Origin: Macrobrachium rosenbergii
Taxonomy: Eukaryota; Arthropoda; Malacostraca; Decapoda; Palaemonidae
DNA length: 64,000 nucleotides
Direction of reading: 5' to 3'
Assembly (NCBI RefSeq): GCF_040412425.1
Contig: NC_089749.1
Coordinates: forward strand, 40,940,739-41,004,738
The notes under the pieces are model-generated. The model saw nothing but the letters and a program-made list of their open reading frames with translations, ran no database searches and was not told the origin of the DNA. Each line of letters opens with the position of its first letter. The stretch's first letter is position 1. This document shows positions 1 through 11,371 of the stretch, piece by piece. The position numbers and the translations under genes are program-made.

Positions 1-1690
1 TGGGGAGCTAAGAATAAGGGGTACTGAGAAAGGAGCCCTGATAAGAAGAGGGGAGGCCTCCCCTGGAGCCTAAGTGAACAGTGGCCAAAATGGTACCTAT
101 TGAGAAGCCAGAACCTAGACATGATCAGGAGAGTATTGCTGCTTTTGATCCCACACCATCGAGAAGGGAGACCAAACGACGGAGCACACTCTGTATTGTG
201 AGAGCAATGTGTGAGCAAGACCGCAGGCAGGCAGGAATGAAGGCCATTACAAGGCTTGGATGACTCTCGTGAAGAAAAACGTTAATGTTCAGATGCAGAT
301 ATAGAAATCTTAAATCTGTGATTTCTGGGAGGAGGCAGGCATCACGAAATATGAACGTCCAAAATGTCAACACAGGAGTGAGAGACCAGCTGCAATTCCA
401 CTGAGAAGAGTCGCGAGTTGGGTACGAGAGGTGAAAGAAGTAACAAGCGTCTCTGAGGCCCTGAACTTTACAAGTACAGTTAACTTCACAAGATCAGAGT
501 TGGTAGATACATTAGCAGTTATCTGAAACAAAGCGAATAGCAGAAAGGACTTGGAAGTATGTTCATAAAAGACAATGAGTGTTAAATCATGGGCAAACGC
601 ATGAATAAAATAAGACTGGAGAGAGTAGCAAGTAACGATGCGGAAAAGAATAGGAGAGAAAGGAACGCCGCTAAAACAAAGAAAAAAAAGGAAGCAGATG
701 GTGCGTCATCAACAAAAATATCTTGATTTTAAACAAAAAGCTAAAATAATTTTAGAGTTGGAATAAGTAAAACCATTAACAAAAAAAAAGTCTCCAAAAT
801 ACTGAAGCGGCGTCATCAGACTACGAAATTCTGATGTATGACCATAGATCATCGAGTTAAGAAAAGGTCGCCATTAGATCATAATATACAGCTGACCGGA
901 GGTCATATTAGTTGCCCCAAGAACAGAGTAGTAGTCAAGACGCTGAAGGAGATAGCCGACTAAATCTTTGAATAATTTAACGACAGTAAAGAGAAAACAT
1001 GATGGTAGTTGGAGGGAACAGGCACGTCATCTACAACAGGTCTTAAACCTTTACACGTCAAGAATGCTCGTTTATCCGTTTACTCTTTACGTTTTTCATG
1101 TAACGCATTTACGTTTTCACGGCACTTTATTTTAGATTTTTTTACATTACATCTATAAAAAAAAACGTGTAATGTGCGCATCCCCAACCCTTATCAGTCG
1201 ATGTTCATCTCTTATTTATGCACCTATAAACCAATCTATCTTGCTCACAATGAAAATGCATCAAGTTCAAAGCCTTGACCTGGTACGAGCACATTACCGG
1301 TAATTCCTCTTGTCTCTTTAGATGATGAAACTCGGTTCGATCACAGCTCTCGAAAAAGGTCGAGGTCATTAACAAATGTTTAGACGTAGGGGTTGTGGGT
1401 ACAAGCAAGCTTGCTTTCTGAAGAATCAACCATATAATCGCTTATTTATTTCGCTCTCCCGATTGCGTCATGTTTCGACACGGATGGCGCCATACCAACC
1501 TCGCTGCAGCGTTTAACCTTTGCTAATGGAAGACCAACTTATAGCAGGGGAAAATATCCGTTACCAGAGCGGTGAGCTCTTTCCTTCTCGCTACTTCCAG
1601 GATAGTTTTGCGTCTCGTCGCGTTCCCAGATAGGCTTCATTTCTCCGGCTCTTTATCATTTCGTTCTTTAGGGATTTTAAGTCTTGAGAC
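1..1690. other. No recognisable gene; AT/purine-rich spacer
   Basis: I see no supportable gene, RNA or mobile element here. Stops are frequent in all frames and the longest open frames (60-82 codons) have no recognisable motif. A short stretch near 690-800 is lysine-rich when translated and faintly recalls a CENP-B/pogo helix-turn-helix, but the match is too weak to call. The sequence is ordinary low-complexity spacer leading into the CT-rich array. Confidence 0.5.
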
Positions 1691-1691
1691 G

Positions 1692-1764
<73 letters not shown>

Positions 1765-1810
1765 TTCACTTCAAAAATTTGCAGTTTTTCATTTCCTCAG
1801 AATTTTCTGA

Positions 1811-1885
<75 letters not shown>

Positions 1886-1932
1886 CACTTCAAAAATTTG
1901 CAGTTTTTCATTTCCTCAGAATTTTCTGAATA

Positions 1933-2008
<76 letters not shown>

Positions 2009-2055
2009 CACTTCAAAAATTTGCAGTTTTTCATTTCCTCAGAATTTTCTGAATA

Positions 2056-2131
<76 letters not shown>

Positions 2132-2201
2132 CACTTCAAAAATTTGCAGTTTTTCGTTTCCTCAGAATTTCCTGAATAATTTCTCTCTCTCTCTCTCAAA
2201 A

Positions 2202-2255
<54 letters not shown>

Positions 2256-2302
2256 CACTTCAAAAATTTGCAGTTTTTCATTTCCTCAGAATTTTCTGAA
2301 TA

Positions 2303-2370
<68 letters not shown>

Positions 2371-2417
2371 CACTTCAAAAATTTGTAGTTTTTCATTTCC
2401 TCAGAATTTTCTGCATA

Positions 2418-2473
<56 letters not shown>

Positions 2474-2520
2474 CACTTCAAAAATTTGCAGTTTTTCGTT
2501 TCCTCAGAATTTCCTGAATA

Positions 2521-2576
<56 letters not shown>

Positions 2577-2623
2577 CACTTCAAAAATTTGCAGTTTTTC
2601 ATTTCCTCAGAATTTTCTGAATA

Positions 2624-2717
<94 letters not shown>
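1692..2717 (+). repeat. Compound tandem array: ~101-125-bp unit = (CT)n + conserved ~55-bp linker
   Basis: Eight to nine (CT)n blocks of 45-70 bp alternate with a conserved linker containing CACTTCAAAAATTTGCAG, TTTCATTTCCTCAGAAT and TCTGAATAATTT. Linker spacing runs 119, 124, 125, 123, 116, 101 and 104 bp, so this is a true higher-order tandem repeat and not independent microsatellites. Linkers are nearly identical (a few substitutions such as TTTCA/TTTCG), while CT tract lengths differ. The array ends in (TG)n at about 2688-2717. Confidence 0.95.
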
Positions 2718-2719
<2 letters not shown>

Positions 2720-2951
2720 CCATCCATGCCTATGGACCCAGGCAGCATTTCGCCATCCTTTAGCCGCTCGTAAAACAGCGGGAGGAAAGTACGACCCTGT
2801 TGTCCGTAAGTGGCAACATTTAGCAGTTCTCTGCTCCGACGTCGCTCGGGAGCGATTTTCTAATGACACACAACGAGGCCGGCGGGATACGATCCTCATT
2901 TTCCAGATGAACACAAAACACGTCCGCCAGAGGGGATGGAGTCGAAGAAGA

Positions 2952-2955
<4 letters not shown>

Positions 2956-3007
<52 letters not shown>

Positions 3008-3154
3008 CCTCGTTAAAAGGAGTGCAGATGAAATGAAACATAATATGAAAAACATTTAAAATGTAAGCAATAATAGTGTGAAAAACAGAGAGAGAGAGAG
3101 AATTATTAAGAAAATTCTGAGGAAATGAAGAACAATGCAAACTTTTCAAGTGAA

Positions 3155-3220
<66 letters not shown>
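2956..3220 (-). repeat. Inverted copy of the CT-linked unit with flanking (GA)n tracts
   Basis: (GA)n tracts at about 2956-3005, 3088-3101 and 3158-3220 flank a reverse-complement linker at 3103-3157 that carries the complements of the TCTGAATAATT, CTCAGAATTTTC and CACTTCAAAA motifs seen in the 1692-2690 array. The CT strand therefore switches strand between about 2717 and 2956, leaving one diverged inverted unit. Confidence 0.9.
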
Positions 3221-3222
<2 letters not shown>

Positions 3223-3389
3223 CCTGGTTCCTCTCTCCGTTGTTCCATACCCTTGCCCTCCCTCTTGATCCACCTGACCCTTCGCCTACCTCCTATACCT
3301 CCTTGGGGCAGGCCTACCCGGTGCCTTCCCCTTCATACCCCTCTCTTCCAGGGACCGGATGAAAACGAAGGCCCCACATTATTTATATG

Positions 3390-3606
<217 letters not shown>

Positions 3607-4523
3607 TGTGTGTGTATAGTACTGTATATATGCCGACATTCAACAACACATGCGTACATAAATCCAGAAAATCTAAACTGTCTTCACTCCAATCGGCGTA
3701 TGTTTACAATCAAATGCTTCCAGTACTTTTCCTAACCACTACCTTTACCTTTCGAATTTTTCTAGCAATCCGACGGTTATAGCTTGATGCTCACCGTGAG
3801 GTTGGAACTATAATAAACCGTGCTCTATTCTTACAGTGAGGTTAAACAGCCAACCGCCTACTCTGTTTTGAACAGCGCACAGAAGATGAAAGACTACAAA
3901 GGATCTTGGAGACTTGCATCCCAGTGGATAATACCACTCACGACGTGGCTCAGACCAGTCATCCTAACCCCACCTCCAAAAACTATTGGATCAAGTTTCA
4001 CCCACTTACCCCAGTCCCGTACCCCCACAAAAAAAAATAAAAAAATTGGATCAAGTGAATGAAGAAACACACTTAACCCCGTGATGAACAACCGGGAGAA
4101 CATTAAGTTTATTGACAGGAATATACGCCGCTCGGTTAAGAGTCCCCTCGTGGGGCCTGGCCGGTCCTATCGAGGCTCATCAAAAACAAGATGCCTTAGT
4201 TACAAGTGATGCATGTCGCTTGAGGGGGAGGGGAAAGAAGGAGGGGGAGGGGTTGAAAGAAGGGGAGGGAGGGGGAGAGTCACTTGATTCTTTATAACCG
4301 GCACGTTTCATGACTAGTGCTTAAAATAAGAAGAAGAAAAGGACATTTGCACAATAACGACTCCTCAATGATATTCGCGTGTTGAAGCAAATGAGAGGCC
4401 TAGTGTGGGCCGCTTGACTTGTCCTACCAACCGAGTAAACTTACGATTGTAAGATAAGCATAATTCAGCAAGTAAAATGACACATACATAGAAACGAAAT
4501 TATTTAGAAATTACTCTCCTTTA
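3607..4523. other. No recognisable gene
   Basis: Spacer with no coding, RNA or mobile-element signal that I can support. It contains a G-rich/purine-rich patch near 4225-4280 (GGGGAGG-type runs) and nothing else of note. Confidence 0.5.
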
Positions 4524-4551
4524 AATATAAATATAAATATATATATATATA

Positions 4552-4605
<54 letters not shown>

Positions 4606-4720
4606 TTATATATACATATATACATATATGTATATATATATATATTATATATATATATATATATATAATACATATATATATATATATATATACGAGTATA
4701 TATATGTATGTATGTGTGTG
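4524..4720. repeat. Imperfect (AT)n microsatellite
   Basis: AT dinucleotide array with interspersed TGTATA, TTTA and ATAATA interruptions, ending in a short TGTG/GCGC stretch. The interruptions suggest an older array than the pure ones elsewhere. Confidence 0.95.
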
Positions 4721-5085
4721 CGCGCTGCATGCGTATGTATTCTTTGTCGATTAGCTGAAGATTACGATGTAATTTTCTGGAAAATATGTGTATTTTCTAG
4801 AGACAGTGTTATAAGAAACTGGAAATAGGACAGACCCCTCATTTCGAAATTCTCAGAAGGTCACTTTAACAGGAACAGACGCTCAGGCAAAAGCAAACCC
4901 AGTGGTTAAATCAGTTACTGTCCACAAGATGATTTTATTGGAAAACGGACCACTAGAAATGTCATCAGCTGGCACCTTAAAAAATGGAGACAGGATGCAG
5001 TCCAAAGGTCAACTGCCAAGCAGGCTCTCGTTTAAAAATCAAGGGTCTTCGGCATCGTAAGTTATTCGCACAAGAAACAAGTAAA

Positions 5086-5420
5086 AAATACGCCGAAGCT
5101 GCCTCCGGCGCAATCGAGTTTTCTGTCCGGTGGTGGGTTCAGCCACGGCCCTTGAAACTCAGCCAAGATCCGGTGGTGGCCTATGTTGTTGGTACCTATA
5201 GCGCTGCCAGAAGTACGAGTATGGCTAGCTTTAACTTTAAATAAAATAAAAACTTTTGAAGCTAGAGGGCTGCAGTTTGGGATGTTGGATGATTGGAGGG
5301 TGGATGATCAACATACCAGTTTGCAGCCCTCTAGCCTCAGTAGTTTTTAAGATCTGAGGGCGGACGGACAGACAAAGCCAGCACAATAGTTTTCTTTTAC
5401 AGAACAATAAAAATGGACTC
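5086..5420 (+). repeat. Hairpin-rich interspersed repeat, copy 1 of 4
   Basis: First of four same-strand copies (others at about 13985, 20141 and 29575). It begins near CGCCGAAG and ends near TTTTCTTTTACAGAA. Two inverted repeats are visible: a short CGCCGAAG/CTCCGGCG stem at the 5' end and a long fold-back at about 5251-5347 whose arms carry GCTAGAGGGCTGCA and its complement TGCAGCCCTCTAGC. Relative to copies 2 and 4 this copy lacks the middle CACCGAAA/TTTCGGTG hairpin. No coding potential. It could be a MITE, a foldback element or a structured-RNA-derived retroposon. Confidence 0.9.
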
Positions 5421-6035
5421 AATTAAATGGTCAATTAATACTGAATCTGTAGCAAAGGTCAGGCACACGATCAAAAGGGGTCATTGAGAGCAGGAGGTTT
5501 CGAACTTTAAGGGATCTGGATCCCCGTAAAAAAAAACTATCTATGAGCAAAGATCAAGCCAAAGTCAAAATGAGGTCATTAAGAACAGCAGGTCTTCGGC
5601 CTTCAGGGAACTTGGAAATTGACCAAACGCAACAATAAGGTCAAACGGGAGTAAAATCTGTAAAAAAAAAAAAAGGTCAGTCACTAGGTCGGATGAGATC
5701 ATTAACAGCCTTACAGCTCCCGAACTTGGGTGCTGATGTCATTGGCAAGAGTCATTTCATCCCCGGTGGATACTGGAACGGCCCCTCACGAGCGCGTCGT
5801 TCTAAATCGCAAACCTTTTATCTCCCGCCTTTGCCGCCGGATTAGGGCCGTCTGCCTCTCACCTCCCGTGCGTCTTTATGCACTGAGGACATTTTCCGAG
5901 ACATTAATCTGCGCATTCCGTATGTCGACGCTTTTAGCAATCCGTTTCAATGACCCTACTCCGTTCATCCAGCACTCTCTCCTCTCCGCTCTTCCAACTG
6001 TTCGCTGCTCTTTTGTCCGTAACTCTGTGTGTATG
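5421..6035. other. Spacer with degenerate GGTCATT-type repeats
   Basis: No gene seen. Between about 5450 and 5745 a loosely repeated block recurs about three times, each with (A/G)GGTCATT or GATCATTAA followed about 20 bp later by CGAAC/CGGCC and GGGAACTTGG-like text. Too diverged to define a period confidently. Confidence 0.4.

Positions 6036-6038
<3 letters not shown>

Positions 6039-6093
<55 letters not shown>
6039..6093. repeat. (GA)n microsatellite
   Basis: Pure GA dinucleotide tract of roughly 55 bp; flanking Arg-Glu open frames are artefacts of the repeat. Confidence 0.97.
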
Positions 6094-6097
<4 letters not shown>

Positions 6098-6920
6098 ATT
6101 TCACTCGAGTTGATTCCAAGCACATCAGGATAACTTGATTCCTTAGAAAATAAATGGAAGAAAAAATACAGGGTTTGAACGGACTACGAACGTAATAACA
6201 TCAGCAGTCGGAAGGATTCTTCCAGTTTCAGAAAATGTTTAAAAACACGAGGTCTCCAGAGCGGCGGCCATTAAAGAGATTCCCGTTTGTACACCCTCGC
6301 CATGAATAAATTAAGCGCTAATGTAATTCTATTTGATCGAGGAGATAAGTTATATACACGAGCGGAACAAAGTGAAAACTCGTGGGGACCTGAGTGGGGG
6401 AGATGGGGATGGAGGGATGGGGGACATTCTCCCCACAGGGGCTCGAGTGTGTGGTCGGCCGTGAAATGGCCATTTGGCACAATTGTTTATCGGTTGTCAG
6501 ATGTCACAAGGTCGCTCAATGACGACTACACCCTTTAGATGCAAGACACGTCGCTCGTGCTTGATCATCATCCACCTTTGCATCTTACGCTTCCATAAAG
6601 GAGTGAAAAGAAGCAAGACCAAGGAAAGAAGAGCAGCGCAGAGGTGGCAGTCGAAACACCCGGAGATAAATGGCCACTCCCCGCGCGGAATCACGTGGTG
6701 TATCAATATGAATATTATTAGCACCATATTTGCTGCCATAAGGCCATATGGGAGGCAGAGAGGGGAGTAAGGGGAGAATGGTCAGAGAGAAAAGGCCATG
6801 GCTAAATTGGGATAAATGAAACTTGTCGGGAGAAAATGACTAATGCGTTTTTCCAAATGTATATATAAATTTACGTACGTTTGTTGCTGTGTATGTCGCT
6901 GTTTCTTGGCAGCAGTTTGT
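6094..6920. other. No recognisable gene
   Basis: Single-copy-looking sequence with short open frames on both strands (70-98 codons) lacking recognisable motifs. I would not call any of them a gene. Confidence 0.45.
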
Positions 6921-6921
<1 letters not shown>

Positions 6922-7011
<90 letters not shown>

Positions 7012-7065
7012 GATATAATTTAAATATGTTATATATACAGAGAGAGAAAGAGAGAGATAGATATG

Positions 7066-7122
<57 letters not shown>
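6922..7122. repeat. Two (AT)n arrays separated by a GA/AT-rich spacer
   Basis: AT tracts at about 6922-7007 and 7068-7122 flank a spacer with a short GAGAGA run. Local dyads arise from the repeat itself. Confidence 0.95.
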
Positions 7123-7123
<1 letters not shown>

Positions 7124-7889
7124 TGTATATCTATGAATATATTTATGTGTATATAAATGTATACGTTAAGTACTTTAATTAAGTCTTAACGGTATCCACA
7201 ACAAAGCAAATTTACTCTTCACTAGAAATCCAACAAAGGGTGAACGATTTAATTCCCACAAGAAATTTCCTCTGCAGCAAAAACATAGTTATCCTTACCA
7301 CTGATAACAACAGACATGATGACGACACACAAGATCTCATTGACGAACCAGGCAAGTGGGTGTAAGAAGGAAACTTGAATGGAATGCCATATCAATATGA
7401 GTTGGAAAGATGGCGCTAACGCTGTTTCGACCGAAAGATGTCGCTTCAGTGCTAAAGCTTCGAGGTATGTTGCTTTCATTTCTCGACTTCTAAAATTTTG
7501 AAGTTGTGTTGTTGTCTTCAATTTCTGGATAGACGGTGAGAAGAAATTATTTATGCTTTGTTTTTCGCTTTGTGTTATGGAAAGAATTTTTCAAAGGCTA
7601 TCTTTTAAGTCTTCGTGGTTTTTTAGAACACAGACGACGAAGAAGAATATCAGTGTTCTTTCCTTGTCAGAACAAAGGGTATACAATCACAGTAACATAA
7701 TGCAAGTGGCAGCTGATGTACAGTAAACCCTCGATATCGACATCGATTCGTACAGAAAGATTTGAAGGTCGAGTCTGCAGAGTCTGTTGCACGTCACAGA
7801 ATGAAGACAACGGAAAGAAGGTCAAGACAGACTGCTGTTGCATGACCATGAAATCGGGAAGGAAACTCGCGCGACCGACCCCCTAAGGC
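7123..7889. other. No recognisable gene
   Basis: Spacer. The 90-codon minus-strand frame at 7249-7521 and the 60-codon frame at 7667-7849 have no identifiable domain and no supporting splice or start context. Confidence 0.45.
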
Positions 7890-8008
7890 GACGGACTAGG
7901 TAACCTATTGGTTCTTAGCCACATAAAATAAGTTTAATCCTTCGGGCCAGCCCTCTCTAGGAGAGCTGTTAATCAGCTCAGTGGTCTGGTTAAATTAAGG
8001 TATACTCC
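7890..8008 (+). repeat. SINE family A, 5'-truncated copy
   Basis: About 120 bp matching the 3' half of the tRNA-headed element at 20981-21258 (opposite strand) and 27502-27722. Shared text includes GGTTCTTAGCCAC, CCAGCCCTCTCTAGGAGA and CAGCTCAGTGGTCTG. The tRNA-like head is absent, as expected of a 5'-truncated retroposon. Confidence 0.85.
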
Positions 8009-8507
8009 TGAGGAATAAACATGAGATTTATTATGAAGCAATAAAAGTAACGACTGTTGGAATCGGATCCAGAGGAGGGAAGACCTTGCTAACGACTTCT
8101 GAAGTCGACGGGACTCACGTCGCACGAAAAATCATTTCTAATTTCAAAATGAAATGAGCTGACACACTTCATTTTTGTATCCATTCATATGCTTGTGAGC
8201 ATATAGACAAGTTCACTACCTCGGCACTGAGGCCTCACTGTAACCCACTGCGAATCGCACCTTTTCGGTAAATCCATAAATGTGGAACGTCAGTATATTC
8301 AGCGTATATACACTGCATGAGGAGGTCTCTTCCACCCTTTCTGCAAGACTGACTCTTCGTCTTCCATCAGCCATAACGCTTGAATTTGTCAAATTAGTCA
8401 AAATGTACTTTCAAGGCCAGGAGACGGCATAAGGCCACCTTAATCTACAATCAACCTCCAAGAGAAGGCAGGAGAGAAACAGTGAAATAGCTATATTCAA
8501 GCTGTTC

Positions 8508-8510
<3 letters not shown>
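8009..8510. other. No recognisable gene
   Basis: Nothing recognisable beyond ordinary AT-rich spacer. Confidence 0.45.

Positions 8511-8564
<54 letters not shown>
8511..8564. repeat. (AG)n microsatellite
   Basis: Pure AG dinucleotide tract of about 54 bp. Confidence 0.97.
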
Positions 8565-8568
<4 letters not shown>

Positions 8569-9380
8569 CGGACACGTCTTCTCACATATGACCAAATAAC
8601 AACAAATGCGGTTAAGAAAGACGCAACCGAGTCACAAATCAATCATTTCTAAACAGCAAGGGCCTGCGGGACTACCACCCTAATACCTTTTACTAGCCCA
8701 GGCCTCAAAAACAAAAAAGAGATGAAAACGAAAGAAGGAATTGACTTGATCGCAGAAGATAGAAAAACCAGCAGGCGGAGGGGAATTCTAGAGCAACGGC
8801 CATTCAGCATGAAAACAGCACTTTTGGTACTGGCGGGGAATCCTCAAGGACTGAGTTGCAAATCAAAGACAGATGTCTTTAATCGCAAGACCCTCATTCA
8901 TTGCCTTAAGGCTTCAATTGTTCAAGACCGTGTTGCGCCCTAACTGTTCTACAAACACACAAGCATCTATTCTTTCTTTTTGTCGTAACTTGCAATCAAT
9001 AAAAATATCAACTCCCTTTCCTTCTGTGCCTCACCTACACAGTGGAATTAAAATGCCATCAGCATTTAACTTAAAAAATTCTGTAAAGATATTGTTAGAT
9101 AGAAGGAGCAAATTACTTTGAAGCATTAACTATATTGATTAAGCAATGAAACTAAACGGGCAAGGAGACTTAAAATAAATAGCTATTCGTGGCTTTAAAC
9201 AGGGCAACTAATTTCAGTTCACGCGAAACTTCCTCAAATCAATAAGTTCTCAAGGCCAATCGTCATTTCCTGAGTAAAACGGGATTTATTTGCAACCAAA
9301 TAAAACCCAGAACAAATTACATAAGAACAAGTAGCAATAGAACATTCATAGTACATCAGCATGAATAGTTACAATAAGAT
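8565..9380. other. No recognisable gene
   Basis: Short plus-strand frames (8722-8943, 8873-9121) overlap each other out of frame and have no recognisable motif; treated as non-coding. Confidence 0.45.
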
Positions 9381-9662
9381 GTACAATATAACACTTGAGT
9401 TATGATCACTGCAGAGAAAATGCATTGTAAAAAGTGAGCGCCCTTTCCCTTTTCAAAGCAGAGGCTAACGGCACGTGCAAAAATTATACGCTTGCAAATA
9501 AATAGGGTTGTGGGGGGCTGAGTGGAAAAACGAATGTCGCAGTAAATGGTGCCTGTTTTTCTCTGAAGCTACTCCCTTGTTAGTGGAGAAGGCTTATTTG
9601 ACACACAAGGTCGTCACTCACAGAGCTGGAGGAAGGAATAAAACGAGTTGACCCAGCCAGAG

Positions 9663-9687
9663 CTTTCGTGTTTCCACGCCTCCTCAG
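9663..9687 (-). ncRNA. Decayed hammerhead-like core at a PLE 3' end
   Basis: On the minus strand the order is CTGAGGA, a GGCGTG/CAC(G) hairpin with GAAA loop, then GAAAG. This resembles the hammerhead core CTGANGA-stem II-GAAA reported for Penelope-like elements. Here the stem is not canonical, because three bases intervene before the paired GTG/CAC, so it is probably inactive. It lies just downstream of the PLE endonuclease remnant, which is the expected place. Confidence 0.35.
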
Positions 9688-9724
9688 GGTCAAGTGACAC
9701 AAAAATTCATTATTAGATACAAAG

Positions 9725-10322
9725 TCACCTCTGTGGCAGCAATACATTATCATAAAAACTATCGTACAACTGCTTAAAAACTAATTGTCTAAAAATATTA
9801 TTTGCCAGTAGTTCCAATTTGGACATCCCCGGGCTGCTGTTGATCAAATCAACACGATTTTTCTTTATTATATGAGATTCTATAATGTTTCGTTTCATAA
9901 TGTCCTTACAGATAATGATTTCTTTGCATTTGTCCAACTGATGGTGTGGTTGCATTCATTCACATGCTGAAATAAACTACTGCAGTGTTCCCTGCTCTAA
10001 CATTATATTTGTGTTGTTTTAATCTTATTGCGAGAATCTTGCCACCCGGTGCCACGTACATTTTATGACATGATTGCAAGGGATCTCGTATAGACAACCA
10101 TTCTTTTGCAAATGGGAATTCCTTGTTAACATAAATTGGTTACAATATAGCAAATAAAACAAGAAGGTTTTCCATATTAAAATCATCTTTATGGAGAAAC
10201 TTCGTAAAGAGTTTTCCTTGCTTTACGGAAAGCTCTGTCAATAAAATCACAAGTGTATTTAAGATTCGTCGCTATCTCCCAAAATTTCAGAAGCTTAGCT
10301 TGAGAAAGTCGGCACAACTGAC
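9725..10322 (-). pseudogene. Penelope-like element: thumb plus GIY-YIG endonuclease remnant
   Basis: Read on the minus strand from 10322 downward. The first segment encodes a PLE thumb-like stretch (NLKYTCDFIDRAFRKARKTL). After frameshifts comes a GIY-YIG-type domain: a C-x2-C-like segment with IPC, then RLKQHKYNVRAGNTAV, then NHTINW-like text, then the C-terminal CKEIIICKDIMKRNIIES. The 76-codon frame 9725-9955 is the only intact piece. PLEs use this nuclease to nick target DNA for target-primed reverse transcription. The copy is truncated at the (AC)n array and carries several frameshifts, so it is dead. About 350 bp of likely 3' UTR follows down to about 9380. Confidence 0.8.
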
Positions 10323-10447
<125 letters not shown>

Positions 10448-10473
10448 GTGTGTATAGTTTTATATATATATTT

Positions 10474-10504
<31 letters not shown>

Positions 10505-10510
10505 CATATA

Positions 10511-10585
10511 TATTATTACAGGTGAAAAATAAGAAACAGGGTGTAGGACCTACACCCCGTTTCTTATTTTTCACCTGTGGTAATG
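10511..10585. repeat. 75-bp near-perfect hairpin
   Basis: Inverted repeat centred on base 10548: left arm includes CAGGTGAAAAATAAGAAAC and right arm GTTTCTTATTTTTCACCTG. Around the centre TGTAGG-A-CCTACA pairs. Over about 37 bp there is one A/C mismatch near the middle and only wobble pairs at the base, which is far better than chance. No coding content; not obviously one of the dispersed families in the window. Confidence 0.93.
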
Positions 10586-10589
10586 TGTG

Positions 10590-11291
10590 ATAAATGAATC
10601 ACGTACAAAAGTGATAATAATCATATGTATATATATATAAAACAGTTTTATATATATATATATGTATATGTGTATGTGTGTGTGTATATATTAGGCTCAA
10701 TAATCAGTCACAAAACTGTACGTGACAGAGCCACTAAAAACAAGTAGAGTGAAAAGAAGTGTCAAACGATCTTGTGTATCAGGCTTCATCCGCACTGCAA
10801 TAAAACATGCCATCGGCAACTAACAGCGTATATATACATCACGAAGAGTTTGAGAACAAGTCAACGAGCTAAGTAAATGCTGGATAATCGCATGAAGTAC
10901 TGGTCAGGGCTGTCAATAAGTCGCTGAATTGTATTCAGCCTGTCTGTGATATGTTTTATTGCAGTGTGGCTACACCCTAACGTTACACCTTGCGGGTACA
11001 AAGTAAAATAGTTCAAAGTAAAGTGGAAGTGGAGTCTTGCAAAAGGCGACTTCATAAAGCAAAGATTAGAGCCATCATCTTTGTCTGAAAGCGGTAATTT
11101 AAAGTGCGGTACGTAACGGAATTTGCCTTCTCGAGCCTCTTGTATTACCGTCATTTTTGACGGCATGGGTGCCCCTAATTTAATTCAAAACTAGAGTACT
11201 TTGGTAGGATCAATTAGCTGAGGAAGTAACGACCGCCATGCTGTCATTCAACCTCATATGCGCTCCTTCAACTGTTACAGTCTACCATAAA

Positions 11292-11293
<2 letters not shown>
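10590..11293. other. No recognisable gene
   Basis: A 101-codon minus-strand frame (10861-11166) lies here but shows no recognisable domain. A 15-bp inverted match (ACTGCAATAAAACAT near 10795; ATGTTTTATTGCAGT near 10951) suggests another decayed inverted repeat. Confidence 0.45.

Positions 11294-11296
<3 letters not shown>

Positions 11297-11358
<62 letters not shown>
11297..11358. repeat. (AT)n microsatellite at the left edge of a palindrome
   Basis: Pure AT tract of about 62 bp lying immediately outside the left arm of the 11372-12302 palindrome; a matching (AT)n lies outside the right arm. Confidence 0.97.
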
Positions 11359-11360
<2 letters not shown>

Positions 11361-11371
11361 ACATAGAAAAG

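Noticed and set aside
690..1000. Lysine-rich text recalling a CENP-B/pogo helix-turn-helix
   Set aside because: Only a short, low-complexity resemblance, interrupted by stops, with no transposase domain or inverted ends nearby.
1692..2690. CRISPR-like array (regular repeats with spacers)
   Set aside because: The 'spacers' are all (CT)n, the organism is evidently eukaryotic and no cas gene is present; it is a tandem satellite.
10861..11166. 101-codon minus-strand frame
   Set aside because: No recognisable domain, ordinary composition, and open length within chance for 64 kb in six frames.
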